From Amphiura filiformis (taxonomy: Eukaryota > Echinodermata > Ophiuroidea > Amphilepidida > Amphiuridae): a stretch of 64,000 nucleotides of DNA. The translations under genes were made by a program, and so were the position numbers. Position 1 is the first letter of the stretch; each line of letters opens with the position of its first letter. The DNA is taken from the NCBI RefSeq assembly GCF_039555335.1, contig NC_092647.1, forward strand, positions 12,123,594-12,187,593, given 5' to 3'. Below are positions 37,554 through 48,447 of this stretch, in pieces. The notes under the pieces were generated by a model. It was not told where the DNA came from, did no database searches, and saw only the letters and a list, made by a program, of their open reading frames with translations.

Positions 37554-38413
37554 TTTTTCTTGTAACCAATGCTAAGTACTCTTCAAATTCAGATTGTGTA
37601 ACTTGTGCGGTACGGAGTATTTGTTCAAAATCTGCGTCAGTGTTACCTTCGACAAGTTCCCAAATCTTCTTTAAAGTTTCCTTTGCCTTTGTCTCATCTT
37701 CTTTTCTATGTTCAAGAGCTTCTTGATATTCGAGATCTTCTTCATTTCCTTCTATCCCTTCAACTGGTCTGGAGATAAATGTTCTGTTGGATGGTGGTTT
37801 TGGAAAATTAAACCGACATACTTTTCCAGTTTTCCGACATGATTTCGAATGACTTTTACTGTGTAGTTGCACATTGGTCACTAGTTCATGTAATTCTTCA
37901 TCAGTCTCAGGGGGAAGTTCACAAGATATATACTTGTCAACAAACTCTGTAATATCTTCATCAGAATCTTCATCAAACTTCGGTGCATCTTTAACCCATA
38001 CCATCATGTGAATGTGTGGCCAACCTCTTTGTTGGAACTCTGTCCTGTAGTAATAGTCCTCAACTTTACCAATTGGGTTAGCTGATGAGCACATTACATC
38101 TTTAATTAAAGTGTGCACTCTTCGTTCAAACATTCTGGCTGCTGCTGCAGGATTAGACATGATGATAGTACAGTGATCTTCCCATGTCATGTTCTTATGT
38201 TGCTCTTCAGTCATTGGTGGTTTACCTTGTGATATTAGGATACCATTGGTTATTTCGATCCAGCGTCTGTCTGCAGCACTAAATGACATGAAAAATGTTG
38301 GGATTCCTAATTGACGTATCATTGCAAACAGATCTCGCTTTGATCTTTCCCAATAAGCAGGTGTTCCTCTTATTTGTGTCAGGAATCTATATCCTTCGTC
38401 CCTTTTGATTAGG
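37546..38413 (-). pseudogene. Helentron ORF part 4: Rep domain, HUH motif (Helitron_like_N)
   Basis: Continues from part 3 after a one-base loss in the A run at 38414-38418 (plus-strand T5). It begins with GTPAYWERSKRDLFAMIRQL, then FFMSFSAADRRWIE. The metal-binding motif HIH occurs in FQQRGWPHIHMMVWV (residues 103-105 counted from the ATG at 38322). An acidic stretch and CRKTGKVCRFNFPKPP follow. HUH nucleases nick one DNA strand and stay linked to it through tyrosine, starting rolling-circle transposition. The key histidines are present. The frame closes at 37546 shortly after another A-run change at 37554-37558. Confidence 0.9.
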
Positions 38414-40805
38414 TTTTTACTTGTTCCTTGTCTCGCAACATAGATGCAGTTATCTTTCTACCTCCTGCTGTCTTAGTATTACCTACTCTAATTGCGATAG
38501 AAATACCGGAGTGAATTTGGTGAACCTCTGTTGCATACAAAGCAAAATATATATATTCCGGATTCCTGACAAATCTGTTGTCCATTGAAAATAAGCGAGC
38601 ATTAAAGTATCGTGAAGGTGATATCTTTTTCTCTCTCTTTTCCATGTAGGTGTTTTTGCCATCAGGAAATTCAGTTGGAAAACTCTTTGATTCCATTTCC
38701 AAAACCTTTTCAGGTATATTTCCTTCGCCAGGAGCAAGACACATTATTGATTCATCATGTTTGTCTGCAACATATTGAGCAAAATCTACTGGATGTAAAA
38801 AAAAAAAAAGTGGTGCTGAGGTATTTGTAACATAGTCAGTTTCCGCTTGTACATTATTTTCTGATGCATCTGGAGGGTTATATTCGGAAGGCTCATCTAT
38901 CATCATACGATCCAGATCAGAATTGTCTTTAGTAGCTTGGCTATCTTTATTTGCATCATCAGCAATATCATCTTTGTGTTGATCTTCAACATTACTCATA
39001 TTGTCACTGGCCAGATGACTGGAACATTCTGATTCATTTTGGTTGACATCGGTAGACTTAATGTTTGTTGTTTCATTCACAGATATATATGTATCGACTT
39101 CTATGGCTAGTGGTTGAATGACAAACGTTTTGTATCTTAGATGCAGTTCCTCAGACAAGAGAAGCAGATAGTCGTGAAGGTTTTCAAAGTTTTCAAAATA
39201 CAATGCAACTGCAGTTCCTTCTGATGTTGGAAAACCGAATTCATCTCGAGAATGAGAATCAAAAAATACATATTGTCCTGATGTAATGTCCTTATAAATC
39301 GCCATCATGTAAGGTTCAAATATCAAAATGTTAAAATTTGATACATGGAATGCGTCCTGTAATTCAACATTAAGTGGTCTTAACGCACTGTCTGGAGTAG
39401 CGTCTAATCTTCCACATCTTTGAATCAGATATCGAATCGGGAAAGATGCATTGCCAAAGGTACAAGTCGTCGGCAATTGTTCACTATCTAGATACTTGCT
39501 ACGATCGAGTTGGCCATTTGCATTTAGTTCCTGAGATGTTGTCTTGTACAATTCATCACCATATATCAGAATTTGGTCTAAATCATCGGATGTCAATTTG
39601 TGGGAAATACTCGGTATATAGCATAACATTACTAATGCATTACACGAACATTGTACAGCTCTTGATTCTTCGCTGAATTGGACATCTCCTTGATGAAAAT
39701 TTGCGAAAATTCTGTTTGCATAGGTTAATCTAATGGCCAGATCATCATCTTGGAAGTCATGATCTCTGTTCTCATTAACGTGGTCATCGTAACATTGACT
39801 AGAACTTCCGTCATAGTCGGTACTTTGTATGAATGACTTATCATCGTTCTTCGAGGTATCATGGAAAAGTTCATCTGAAGCATTAGTGTGGTGACTTGAT
39901 TCCGACATTGTTTCTTCCAACGCATCGTTTTGTGCCTGATGTTCTTCATTGCGAAGTAACTGATCGTCTAACATAGTGTCAAACTCGTCGAAATTTATAT
40001 CAATACTTTCATACTCCGGATTGTTTTGTTTTAACCAGACAAGCGCTTGCCTTACTTTTGTTGGATTTATGTCCTGACACATGTGATGTCCTTTGTACTC
40101 TAATTTCTTTTTTAGTTTCACTCTGATTAGACTTTGTTCTGTTGGCAGTCTTGGTAAACATCGAGCAGTATTATCGACATTAGCTTTGACGCATACAACC
40201 TGTCCATTGATTCCTTTTTGAGCACCCTTTATAAGTGAAATCATCTTCATGAATAGTATGGCAGGCGAAATGAGATGTCTTTCCAGCATATTTAACTGAG
40301 ATAGTTCAGGTGGCTGCTCATGTAAGCTAAGCTTATTTACTGTTGCTAATCTAGGAACAGAATTTGATAACATATTTCTATGACATGCTTCACAGATCCA
40401 TTTATTTTGGTTATCATTATCTGAAGTAAGAGCAAATTCTGCAATTGCAATATTTGCTGGTATACTCTTGAGTAGGATGCGCTCATTATATTTGTCTCGA
40501 TATAATGCTCTAACCTGTTGTTTGAAAAGGATTCGCTGGCATATTTGGCATATGTATATTAGTTGTTGGTCTTCTTTGCACGATTTTTTGAAATTCGCAA
40601 TAACAGTATCGATATCTGATGATTTCTTTAATCTATTAGACTGAACATGTTGTCGTTTTGTGTCGGCCTTTTCAGGGTCTTTATACTGAAGTCGAGACTG
40701 ATTTCGTGCTTGTTGTCGTTTTCTGTCAGCCTTTACAGGGTCTTCATACTGAAGTCGTGCTTGTTGTCGTTTTATGTCGGCCTTTTCAGGGTCTTCATAC
40801 TGAAG
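38409..40805 (-). pseudogene. Helentron ORF part 3: zinc-finger-like, DUF6570-like, protease-like domain B
   Basis: Same frame as part 2, open after the TGA. More DPEKAD repeats are followed by a CxxC...CxxCH cluster (YICQICQR and WICEACHR, about 40550 and 40390), and then a region starting at ATG 40371-40373 with LHEQPPELSQLNMLERHLIS and RCLPRLPTEQSLIRVKLKKK, the pattern of DUF6570. An acidic serine-rich linker leads to protease-like domain B (about 39735-39070), nearly the same as domain A with QCSCNAL and FDSHSRDEFGF intact. The tail has LAPGEGNIPEKVLEME and SRYFNARLFSMDNRFVRNPE, typical of the stretch before Helitron Rep. A 13-base T run in the coding strand near 38800 is read in frame. 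Confidence 0.85.
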
Positions 40806-41130
40806 TCAAGACTGAAGTCGTGCTTGTTGTCGTTTTATGTCGGCCTTTTCAGGGTCTTCATACTGAAGTCGAGACTGAAGTCGTGCTTGTTGTCGTTTTA
40901 TGTCGGCCTTTTCAGGGTCTTCATACTGAAGTCGAGACTGAAGTCGTGATTTTTCTCGTTTTATGTCAGCTTTTTCAGGGTCTTCATACTGAAGTCGTGC
41001 TTGTTGTCGTTTTATGTCGGCCTTTTCAGGGTCTTCATACTGAAGTCGAGACTGAAGTCGTGATTTTTGTCGTTTTATGTCAGCATTTTCAGGGTCTTCA
41101 TACTGAAGTCGAGACTGAAGTCGTGTTTTT
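40640..41130 (-). repeat. in-frame coding tandem repeats, DPEKAD unit
   Basis: About eight near-identical units of 60 to 78 nt (the longer form adds RLQS). The plus-strand core reads GGGTCTTCATACTGAAGTCG. The repeats stay in frame and encode charged helical peptide. They lie between protease-like domain A and the zinc-finger-like region. Confidence 0.9.
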
Positions 41131-41768
41131 TGTCGTTTTCTTTCTGCGTATTCTGGTGATGAGTACTGCTCCTTTGATCTTTTCCTTTTTTGTGCGCGAA
41201 TTTCATTTTGTTCTTCTATTGGTTTATTTTGGAACCATTTTTGTTGTTTCGTTAGTTTTTTTCTTGGTTTTGGTAAACTGCAACCATCTTGGCTACTTTT
41301 AAACGGTGTCATATTTTCTTCAGTCCATGCCGAACATCCTGGTTTATTAACAGTCTTGGTAGATCTAATGTCTGTATCACTCGCAGATATATGTGTATCG
41401 ACTTCAATGGATAGTGGTTGAATGACAAAGGTTTTGTATCTTAGATTCAAATCCTCAGACAAGAGAAGCAGGAAGTTGTAAAGGTTTTCAAAGTTTTCAA
41501 AATACAATGCAACTGCAGTTCCTTCTGATGTTGGAAAACCGAATTCATCTCGAGAATGAGAATCAAAAAAGACATATTGTCCTGATGTAATGTCCTTATA
41601 TATTGCCATCATATAAGGTTCAAATATCAAAATGTTAAAATTTGATACACGAAATGCATCCTGTAATTCAACATCAAGTGGTCCTAATGCGGTGTGTGTA
41701 GTAGCGTCTAATCTTCCATATCTTTGAATCAAATATCGAATCGGAAAGATGAATTGCCAAAAGTACAA
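40806..41768 (-). pseudogene. Helentron ORF part 2: rest of protease-like domain A and in-frame tandem repeats
   Basis: Continues domain A with FPIRYLIQRYGRLDAT, then VFFDSHSRDEFGFPTSEG, which supplies the Asp-x-His expected of a cysteine protease triad, and AVALYFENFENLYNFLLLL. A basic linker (KKLTKQQKWFQNKPIEEQNE) leads into about eight repeats built on RLQYEDPEKADIKRQ, highly charged and probably helical. The frame ends at a TGA (40806-40808) where every sister repeat has CGA (Arg). It is therefore a point nonsense mutation of CpG-decay type, and the same frame continues beyond it. Confidence 0.8.
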
Positions 41769-42184
41769 GTCGTCGGCAATTGTTCACTATTTAGATACTT
41801 GCTACGATCGAGTTGGCCATTAGCATTTAGTTCCCGAGATGTTATCTTGTACAATTCGTCGCCATATATCAAAATTTGGTCTAAATCATCGGATGCCAAT
41901 TTGTGGGAAATAATCGGTATATAGCATAACATTACTAATGCATTACATGAACATTGTAAAGCTCGTGATTCTTCGCTGAATTGGACATCTCCTTGATGAA
42001 AATTTGCCAAAATTCTGTTTGCATATGTTAATCCACCTGTAGGCCTATTCATATCCGGCTTTTTGTCAATTAAGCTCACAGATTCGCTACATTCGATTTT
42101 ACTATCTGGATTATCATGATTATTGTCCTGTAAGTTCTTGAGAAATGCCAATCTGGCACGTGCTTTTGCAGAACGTCTAGGCAT
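41729..42184 (-). pseudogene. Helentron ORF part 1: basic N-terminus and first half of protease-like domain A
   Basis: Begins MPRRSAKARARLAFLKN (ATG at 42182-42184; an upstream in-frame TTG is not needed). After a polar linker comes LTYANRILANFHQGDVQF and the QCSCNAL motif, which holds the presumed catalytic cysteine. The frame then closes. Comparison with domain B shows that one G is missing from a GGG run at 41743-41744, and the next frame continues the domain. QCxxNA with a later FDSHSR motif resembles the C76/herpes-tegument-type deubiquitinase fold found in some Helitron proteins. That family name is my inference; an OTU or C48-like fold is the alternative. A basic N-terminus could be a nuclear localisation signal. 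Confidence 0.7.
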
Positions 42185-42189
42185 TTTCA

Positions 42190-44070
42190 AAAATAATGTA
42201 ATTGAATAAACAGTAATAAATGGATTAAGCTAATTGGTATAAGTTTAATAAACGCGAACAATGAAACGTTTAATACAATATAACGGCAAAAATATTAACG
42301 ATATCTATTAAAATACGTAAAAGTAGCAAATTATAACTACAAGAATACAGCAATTAATTGTAACAAATGTAACTTTTAAACAAACAAGTTTATTAATAAT
42401 AATATAGAACACTATAAAAACTATAACTATAACTATTTATAACACTTAACTACGGATTAATATGTTAACTGATGTACAAAAGATAATTCTTTGAATGAAA
42501 TATATCGGAGTACTTTATGATGAAACTACTTAAAATGTCCAACATATACTTTGAGCTACCTTTGGTTTTTGAAGTAATTACTTTAACGGGACTGCACGAA
42601 GAGTCAAGACTGAAGAAAAGGTCTAACCGTTAATTGTCACTTTTATCTATCAACAGAACACTAGTTTTAGACAGAACGCTAGATATTCAAATTTGTTGTC
42701 AAGTACGAATGTAGATTTTAGCATTACCCAGGGTCGGTTGTACGCTTATTAAACGTTGTTTTATATCATACGGAACCAATCTACAGACCCCATAGACAAT
42801 AAATAGAACCGTGTTGTTCACATTATTGTTGTACTTGCATTTGTTTTAAAATAATTTCATAATTAGGCCTGAGTTTTGGTTTATTCTCAAAGTCACATTT
42901 CAAATTCGGTTTTAACTCCCAATACAGAACGTAAATTCTATAATAATTATGTTCATTGATCTTTTTTTGAAGAAAAAGTTTAACATTGTTATTCCAGTCG
43001 AAGATACTGTGTGTCTGAACACCAGTGGTTGAGGCTGATGTTGGCAAATGTAAAATTTACTGTACTTCTATAAATCGTCAATAAGGTGTTCAAAAATTCA
43101 TTTTTTTGGCCGAAAATACCTTGATATCCCTTTCAAACCATATTTTATCCACGTTAACATGTTCAAAACAGAGAATGTCTTTTTTTTCTACATATGCGTG
43201 CAACTTTAAAGGCTTGTTTCTCTGTATTTTGTATTCAAGTTCCATGACCTTTGACTGATAATAACTTTGTAACTACATATCCCAAAGGTATCATTTTAAT
43301 CCACACTTACTGCTTTATAATTATGAAACTGTAAATATCTCAATTAACTAATTTATGCCATGTGCCTTATTTACATGCGTTCGGTAAATTAGTAAGCAAT
43401 TCTTGAAATATGAACGGCGATGTCTTTTACCTTTCTGCAGATGTGAAATGTTGTTGCATAAACTCTGAATCAATGATAATTGAGTATAATCGACTTTGGT
43501 GCACTGTAAAAGAACTCGGCCGATATTTTCAATCTAGGGTCAACTTTGTCAAGCGAAACACATGTATAATACATAGTAGCACGAATCCTAATGTTATTCG
43601 TGTTGCTAATCAAATCTACTTCCAGGGTGCTTGAATTCTTCAATAACGCCATTTGTATTTATCAAAGTCCCGATTGACTTGTTACAAAACGAGCATGTGC
43701 ATGGATTGTTTTCTATCATGCCGTATTGATTTGAAACAACGGATTCTTCCCCCGCAACTTTAATAAACTTAGTGACGTTGTTTTCCCTGTATCACGATGT
43801 AGCCTACTCACACTTAAGATAATCTCACAAGAGGCAAAAGAGACGTTCTGGATGAGAATTAATTTTTTTAATTGCTGGTACAACAAATTAGATCAAATAC
43901 ATGAGATACAATTAATATTTGAAAACACATCATGATGTACATCTGATAATAAACAATAAATTTGTACAGAAAATATAACTACGCATTTTAGTTAATTAAA
44001 TCTGGTATTTCATGACTAATAATCCATATCCATTGGTGTAAGCATGAAAGAATCACAAGATGCATTAGAA
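42190..44070. other. non-coding, 5' side of the Helentron
   Basis: AT-rich, with no recognised promoter or terminal sequence. The Helentron's 5' end should lie here. The short frames at 42823-43047 (minus) and 43410-43652 (both strands) overlap or lack any domain and are not called. Confidence 0.4.
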
Positions 44071-44395
44071 TTATAATAATGTATAGACAAAAATATGAAT
44101 CAAATACTGGACTCACCAACGATTTTTTCAGTAACGTTGCGACCCGTTCACCGGGTCTTCATCAGACTGCGACTGCGCAGAGACTTGACTGATGGTTTGG
44201 TCACGTGATGGTAATCGGCGAGGAAGTAGTTTCACGGTGGGGTCCCAGGCGTGTGATAGCAGGAAACGGAGGCCCCCTTCTTGTTGAGTGCTGGCTGCTC
44301 AGCTCTTTCCCGGATGGATTCTTTCACTCCCCTCTCAAACCACCTCTCCTCCTTGTCGAAGATTATGATGTCGTCGGCATTGAATTGGTGGCCAG

Positions 44396-45499
44396 TTGAA
44401 ACAATTGTCTGAGTTGGTTGATATTTGTCTGAATACCGCGTATTTCTCGTACAAAGGGCAATACTACAAGCAGATCCATGGCTGTGTCATGGGATCCCCC
44501 CTTTCACCAATTGGTATTGACATACGTATGGAAGAATTTGAGCAATATGTCCTGAAGAACTTTCCAGGCAAACCTCCAAGACTCTGGCTCAGATACGTGG
44601 ACGATACATTCGTTGTTATCGATCAGAACGAACAAGACTACTTTTTCAAGTATATCAATCAAGTTGACTCCAACATTAAGTTTACTCAGGAAAGTAGTAA
44701 AGACAATCGGCTTGCTTTCCTAGACTGTCTTGTTCAAGTTAACCCTGATAACACCCTTAGTACTACTGTTTACAGGAAACCGACCCATACTGACCAATAC
44801 CTTCAGTTTGGGTCACATCTCCCCCTTGTGCACAAATTAGGGGTGATCCGTACCTTATATCATCGCGCGGATACCATTATTTCTGAAGAAAGTGACGTTC
44901 AGAAAGAAAAAGATCACGTCCGCAGTGCCCTTCAACAGTGTGGCTACCCAGACTGGGCTTTCGAGAAAGCCGCCACAACCAAAGACACCCCACAACAAAA
45001 TAACACGGGAGATGTCATTGCTAGCAAAGCCAGAGTTACTATACCTTACTCCACAGGCCTTTCAGAGAGAATCAAAAACACTTTCAAGGCATTCGGCATT
45101 GCTACCTCCTACAAGCCCTCTAATAATTTACGGAGCAAACTAGTGCACGTAAAAGACAAAATTCCAAAAGACAAACAGTCTAACCTAGTTTATGGACTCA
45201 CATGCTCTGAAACTAGCTGTGCCCAGTCTTATGTAGGAGAGACAAAACAGTCTATTAAAGCCCGCTTCAATCAACACCGGAGAGGAAGTTCCAACGAAAA
45301 CCAGGACTCCGCAGTCTTCACCCATTCAAAACTCTCTGGCCACCAATTCAATGCCGACGACATCATAATCTTCGACAAGGAGGAGAGGTGGTTTGAGAGG
45401 GGAGTGAAAGAATCCATCCGGGAAAGAGCTGAGCAGCCAGCACTCAACAAGAAGGGGGCCTCCGTTTCCTGCTATCACACGCCTGGGACCCCACCGTGA
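44396..45499 (+). pseudogene. Penelope-like RT (C-terminal part) and GIY-YIG endonuclease
   Basis: 367 open codons to a TGA at 45497-45499. The first codon read is TTG at the junction with the inverted arm, so there is no true start and the protein is N-terminally truncated: the fingers and the first catalytic Asp motif are missing. What remains is GCVMGSPLSPIGI, RYVDDTFVV (the catalytic YVDD), AFLDCLV and VYRKPTHTDQYLQFGS, all typical of Penelope-type RT. Then comes a GIY-YIG endonuclease with LVYGLTCSETSCAQSYVGET and IKARFNQHRRG. The frame has no internal stop, so the insertion is fairly young. This copy cannot make a full RT. Confidence 0.92.
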
Positions 45500-45562
45500 A
45501 ACTACTTCCTCGCCGATTACCATCACGTGACCAAACCATCAGTCAAGTCTCTGCGCAGTCTG

Positions 45563-45981
45563 CACCTTTGTTTCCAATGGACATTTTATTGTGAAATGTC
45601 ATTGTACAAGGAATACATAAAAAAAATTCCACATAGCCCCCGAATGAAAAGTATTTAATTATCTTTGTAATCACTCAAAAACCATTTGGTGTGAATTTTA
45701 CGTCCGAACTAGAGGCTATTAAATTTTTACGAGCCTTTTTATTTTACATGTAAAGCCTATGGGAGTGACGATTAGAAATGGACGGCAATATTGAAAAACC
45801 CTAATTTTGGGCCATTTTAGACACTAAAATGCCCATAAAAAAAGAATAGCCTCTAGTTCGGATGTAAAATTCACACACAATGCTACCTGAGTGAGTACAA
45901 ACATAATTAAATACATTTCATTCGGGGGCTATATCAAAAACAAAAAATGTCCTATACCCTAATGGTTATGGAACAAAGGTG
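45563..45981. mobile_element. 419-bp foldback MITE inside the Penelope element, TCTG TSD
   Basis: Ends CACCTTTGTTTCC and GGAACAAAGGTG, flanked by TCTG (45559-45562 and 45982-45985). The opposite inverted arm of the host element (about 44155-44170) lacks it, confirming an insertion. The interior is one large imperfect palindrome, for example TAGCCCCCGAATGAAA paired with TTTCATTCGGGGGCTA, and GAATTTTACGTCCGAACTAG paired with its inverse. Confidence 0.9.
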
Positions 45982-46129
45982 TCTGATGAAGACCCGGTGA
46001 ACGGGTCGCAACGTTACTGAAAAAATCGTTGGTGAGTCCAGTATTTGATTCATATTTTTGTCTATTTTATACTACTGGATGACTCAAAACATTCATAATC
46101 TTATAATAATGTATATTAACGGGGTTATT

Positions 46130-47055
46130 GTGTATTGTTTGGGTACGCCTATACTTGATCATCTTCGACTATGATTTAGTATCCTAAAAAAACTAGTTTA
46201 CGTTTAATTATCTATATTCATTAGGTTTTTGGTAACTATCCCATGTAAGAATTACGAGAGTCAAATGATCAATGTTACTCATAACGGGGCTTCACTTGCG
46301 TATTTTTAGCTATGTATGGATAGTCCTATGACTGACTGTGCTTTGCTATATATATATCGTTTTCCTTTCCTTGAATTTGTTTAGGCCAACCTGATTCTTT
46401 GGCGACGCTTTGGTATATCATTGTTATTAATATTTACATGTACTTATATTGTTCCATTGTCCATGTTGATTATTAGGTTTTTGGTTAATGTTTCATGAAT
46501 GTAAGAATTACGAGATTGCTTGGGTAGGCCTATGCTTAATCATCTTTAGCTATTTTACTATCCTTGACTTGGCTGTATCATACTGTAATTAAAATCTACT
46601 TAAATATTATTGTTATGAAATCAAAAAGCTAGTTTACGTTTAATTTTCCATATTCATTATGTGTTTGGTAACTGTCCCATGTAAAAATTACGAAATTCAA
46701 ATTATCAATATGTTAATAATAAATATTTACGAGGCCTTACTTGGGTATTTTTGGCTATACATGGTAGACCTATGATTGACTGTGCTTTGCTAATTATTTG
46801 TCTATTTGTTTGCCTACCTGAGATGATGCTTTGGTACATCATTGTAATTTAAAATTACATGTACTTACATTGTAATGGAATAAATTGGGTAGTTTCATTC
46901 GCCATGTTCATTATCAATTCAGTTCAACTCATGTTTCATTTCAATTCAATGCGCTTCGATTTCGTTTCACTTCAATTCAGTTCGTGTCAATTTGTTTAAA
47001 TTCGTCTCAATTAGTCTCATTTCGTCTCAATTAGTCTTAATTCGTGTATATCTAT
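46130..47055. repeat. degenerate direct repeats and TTCGTCTCAATTAG minisatellite
   Basis: CTAGTTTACGTTTAATTATC followed by TATTCATTAGG and TGTAAGAATTACGAGA at about 46190-46260 recurs at about 46628-46700, and partly at 46460-46520, giving diverged units of about 430 bp. From 46890 to 47050 short words such as TTCGTCTCAATTAG and TTCAATTCAGTTC repeat in a decaying minisatellite. Confidence 0.6.
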
Positions 47056-48447
47056 GTTGGGTGCAAGGTCCAGTTCCAGCTCTAGTCCGACGGACCCCAG
47101 AACTCCCTTGTCGAAGAGATTACCTACAATTCAAGAACAATAGGTAACTCTGTGGTAGTCTGCAATCGTGACATATAACGAGGACAAAAACAACACAATG
47201 GCCTGCAGGTAACCATGTCACATATAACAAGAACAAACACAAACATAACATGAATGAAATTGTCGCTGATCTAGGACAGCGTTCAAGCTTTTGACTTACG
47301 TTTGGTGATCAGAATGGTGGGAACTTGAAGTGAAAGATATCCTTCTTAAAGGAACATTTTGTAGGGTGAAATTGTGTGTAGAAACTGAATCTGACATAAA
47401 AAAAAATGCATAATTATCAACTTGAAAATTTCCCCATAGCACTGTACAGGCATATTTCTGCCCGAAGTCCTCAAATTTGAGCGAAACTTGTCACAAAAAA
47501 AACAAGTCCTTCAAAACTGGGACTCTCAGGGCTAAACAAATATAAACTTGCTCTAGAGGAGGTCTTGGCTGTAGCAAGTTTATATTATTTTTTTTTGTTT
47601 AGCTTTAAACCTCAACAGTTTTGAAGGGCTTATTTTTTTTTGCGAAGGCCTTTATTTTGTTCACACCCGCCAAAATGTTAGGGGTAGTAACATATTACTA
47701 ATTTATTTTTGTCAGTACATTTAACCGAGTCAAGTGTTATACCACCATTTAACTATTGAAATACTGAACAAAAAGACACAAAAAGCATTTCAATAGCTCA
47801 TACCATTGAGTTAGGCGAAAATTGCATTTTTCTCAAATCAATGGTCACCCTAACCCCCAACTTTCTAACCCTGTTACAAAAATAAAGAAATTGATTTATT
47901 CCATTTAATGATTTGAATATCACAAATGTGCCCTTGTCACATAATTAGTATAAACAATTAGGCACTACTCAGTAGTTTTCATGTTCATACACTCACAGGA
48001 AATTAGCATGTGAACATTTTTCTCACCCTAAAACTGCCATTTTCGGCCAAAATTGGACCAAAAATGATTTCTTTCTCAAAATCAGTGAAAATAAGGGGAT
48101 TTAAGTGCCAAAATCTGAAAATATGTGACATTTTACCCCTAGAAACATTAAAGTACCAGGTAATCAATAATTTTGACTGTTTTCACCCCGAAATATTTTT
48201 TTCACACGTGTGTCCGCCAAAAGTAAGTCAAAGTTTGAATGCTGTCCCAGCAACTTTTTCAAATTTTGATGAATTTTTGAAAATTTTGTATATAATTTTA
48301 TATACATGAATCATGTCCTAAAGTTTATCCTAGTCTCACTGATTAACCTCCTGTTTTGGTCATATTTATCACAAATTTCCAGTCTCATGGAAAGACATTT
48401 TTGGGACCTTCCCAATGAAAGACCGCACCCACTTTTTCGGTGTCAAG
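47056..48447. other. non-coding, nothing firm
   Basis: Inverted word AAATATAAACTTGCT...AGCAAGTTTATATT at about 47538-47590, inside a weak palindrome (about 47460-47650). Otherwise AT-rich with no gene. The frame 48010-48309 (plus) has no recognisable domain. Confidence 0.35.

Larger units (their letters stand above)
34153..42184 (-). mobile_element. Helentron (Helitron-superfamily rolling-circle transposon) coding region
   Basis: One 8.0 kb minus-strand reading, ATG at 42184 to TAG at 34153-34155, about 2,670 codons once frame breaks are ignored. Domain order: protease-like A, tandem coiled repeats, zinc-finger-like plus DUF6570-like, protease-like B, Helitron-type N region, HUH Rep with YxxxY, Pif1 helicase, EEP endonuclease. 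Rep-helicase fused to an AP-type endonuclease defines Helentrons as opposed to plant-type Helitrons. Seven one-base frame breaks and one TGA interrupt it. All seven breaks are in or beside short homopolymer runs. The ends of the element could not be fixed. The parts are annotated separately. Confidence 0.9.
44086..46100 (+). mobile_element. Penelope-like element, head-to-head truncated insertion with 15-bp TSD
   Basis: The perfect 15-bp word TTATAATAATGTATA lies at 44071-44085 and at 46101-46115, framing the insertion. Inside, the left 310 bp (44086-44395) is an inverted copy of the element's last about 70 codons plus 3' UTR. It joins directly to a 5'-truncated plus-strand copy carrying half of the reverse transcriptase and the endonuclease. 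Both 3' ends point outwards and share the words GACAAAAATATGAATCAAA and GACCCGTTCACCGGGTCTTC, which give the element terminal inverted repeats. One MITE (45563-45981) interrupts the right arm. Such inverted arrangements are known for Penelope elements. Confidence 0.9.

Noticed and set aside
40647-41302. Plus-strand frames of 100 and 214 codons over the Helentron repeats
   Set aside because: Antisense shadows of the in-frame coding repeat on the minus strand.
44205-44399. 64-codon plus frame, and the same peptide on minus at 45326-45526
   Set aside because: Antisense of the Penelope endonuclease C-terminus, seen twice because of the inverted arms.
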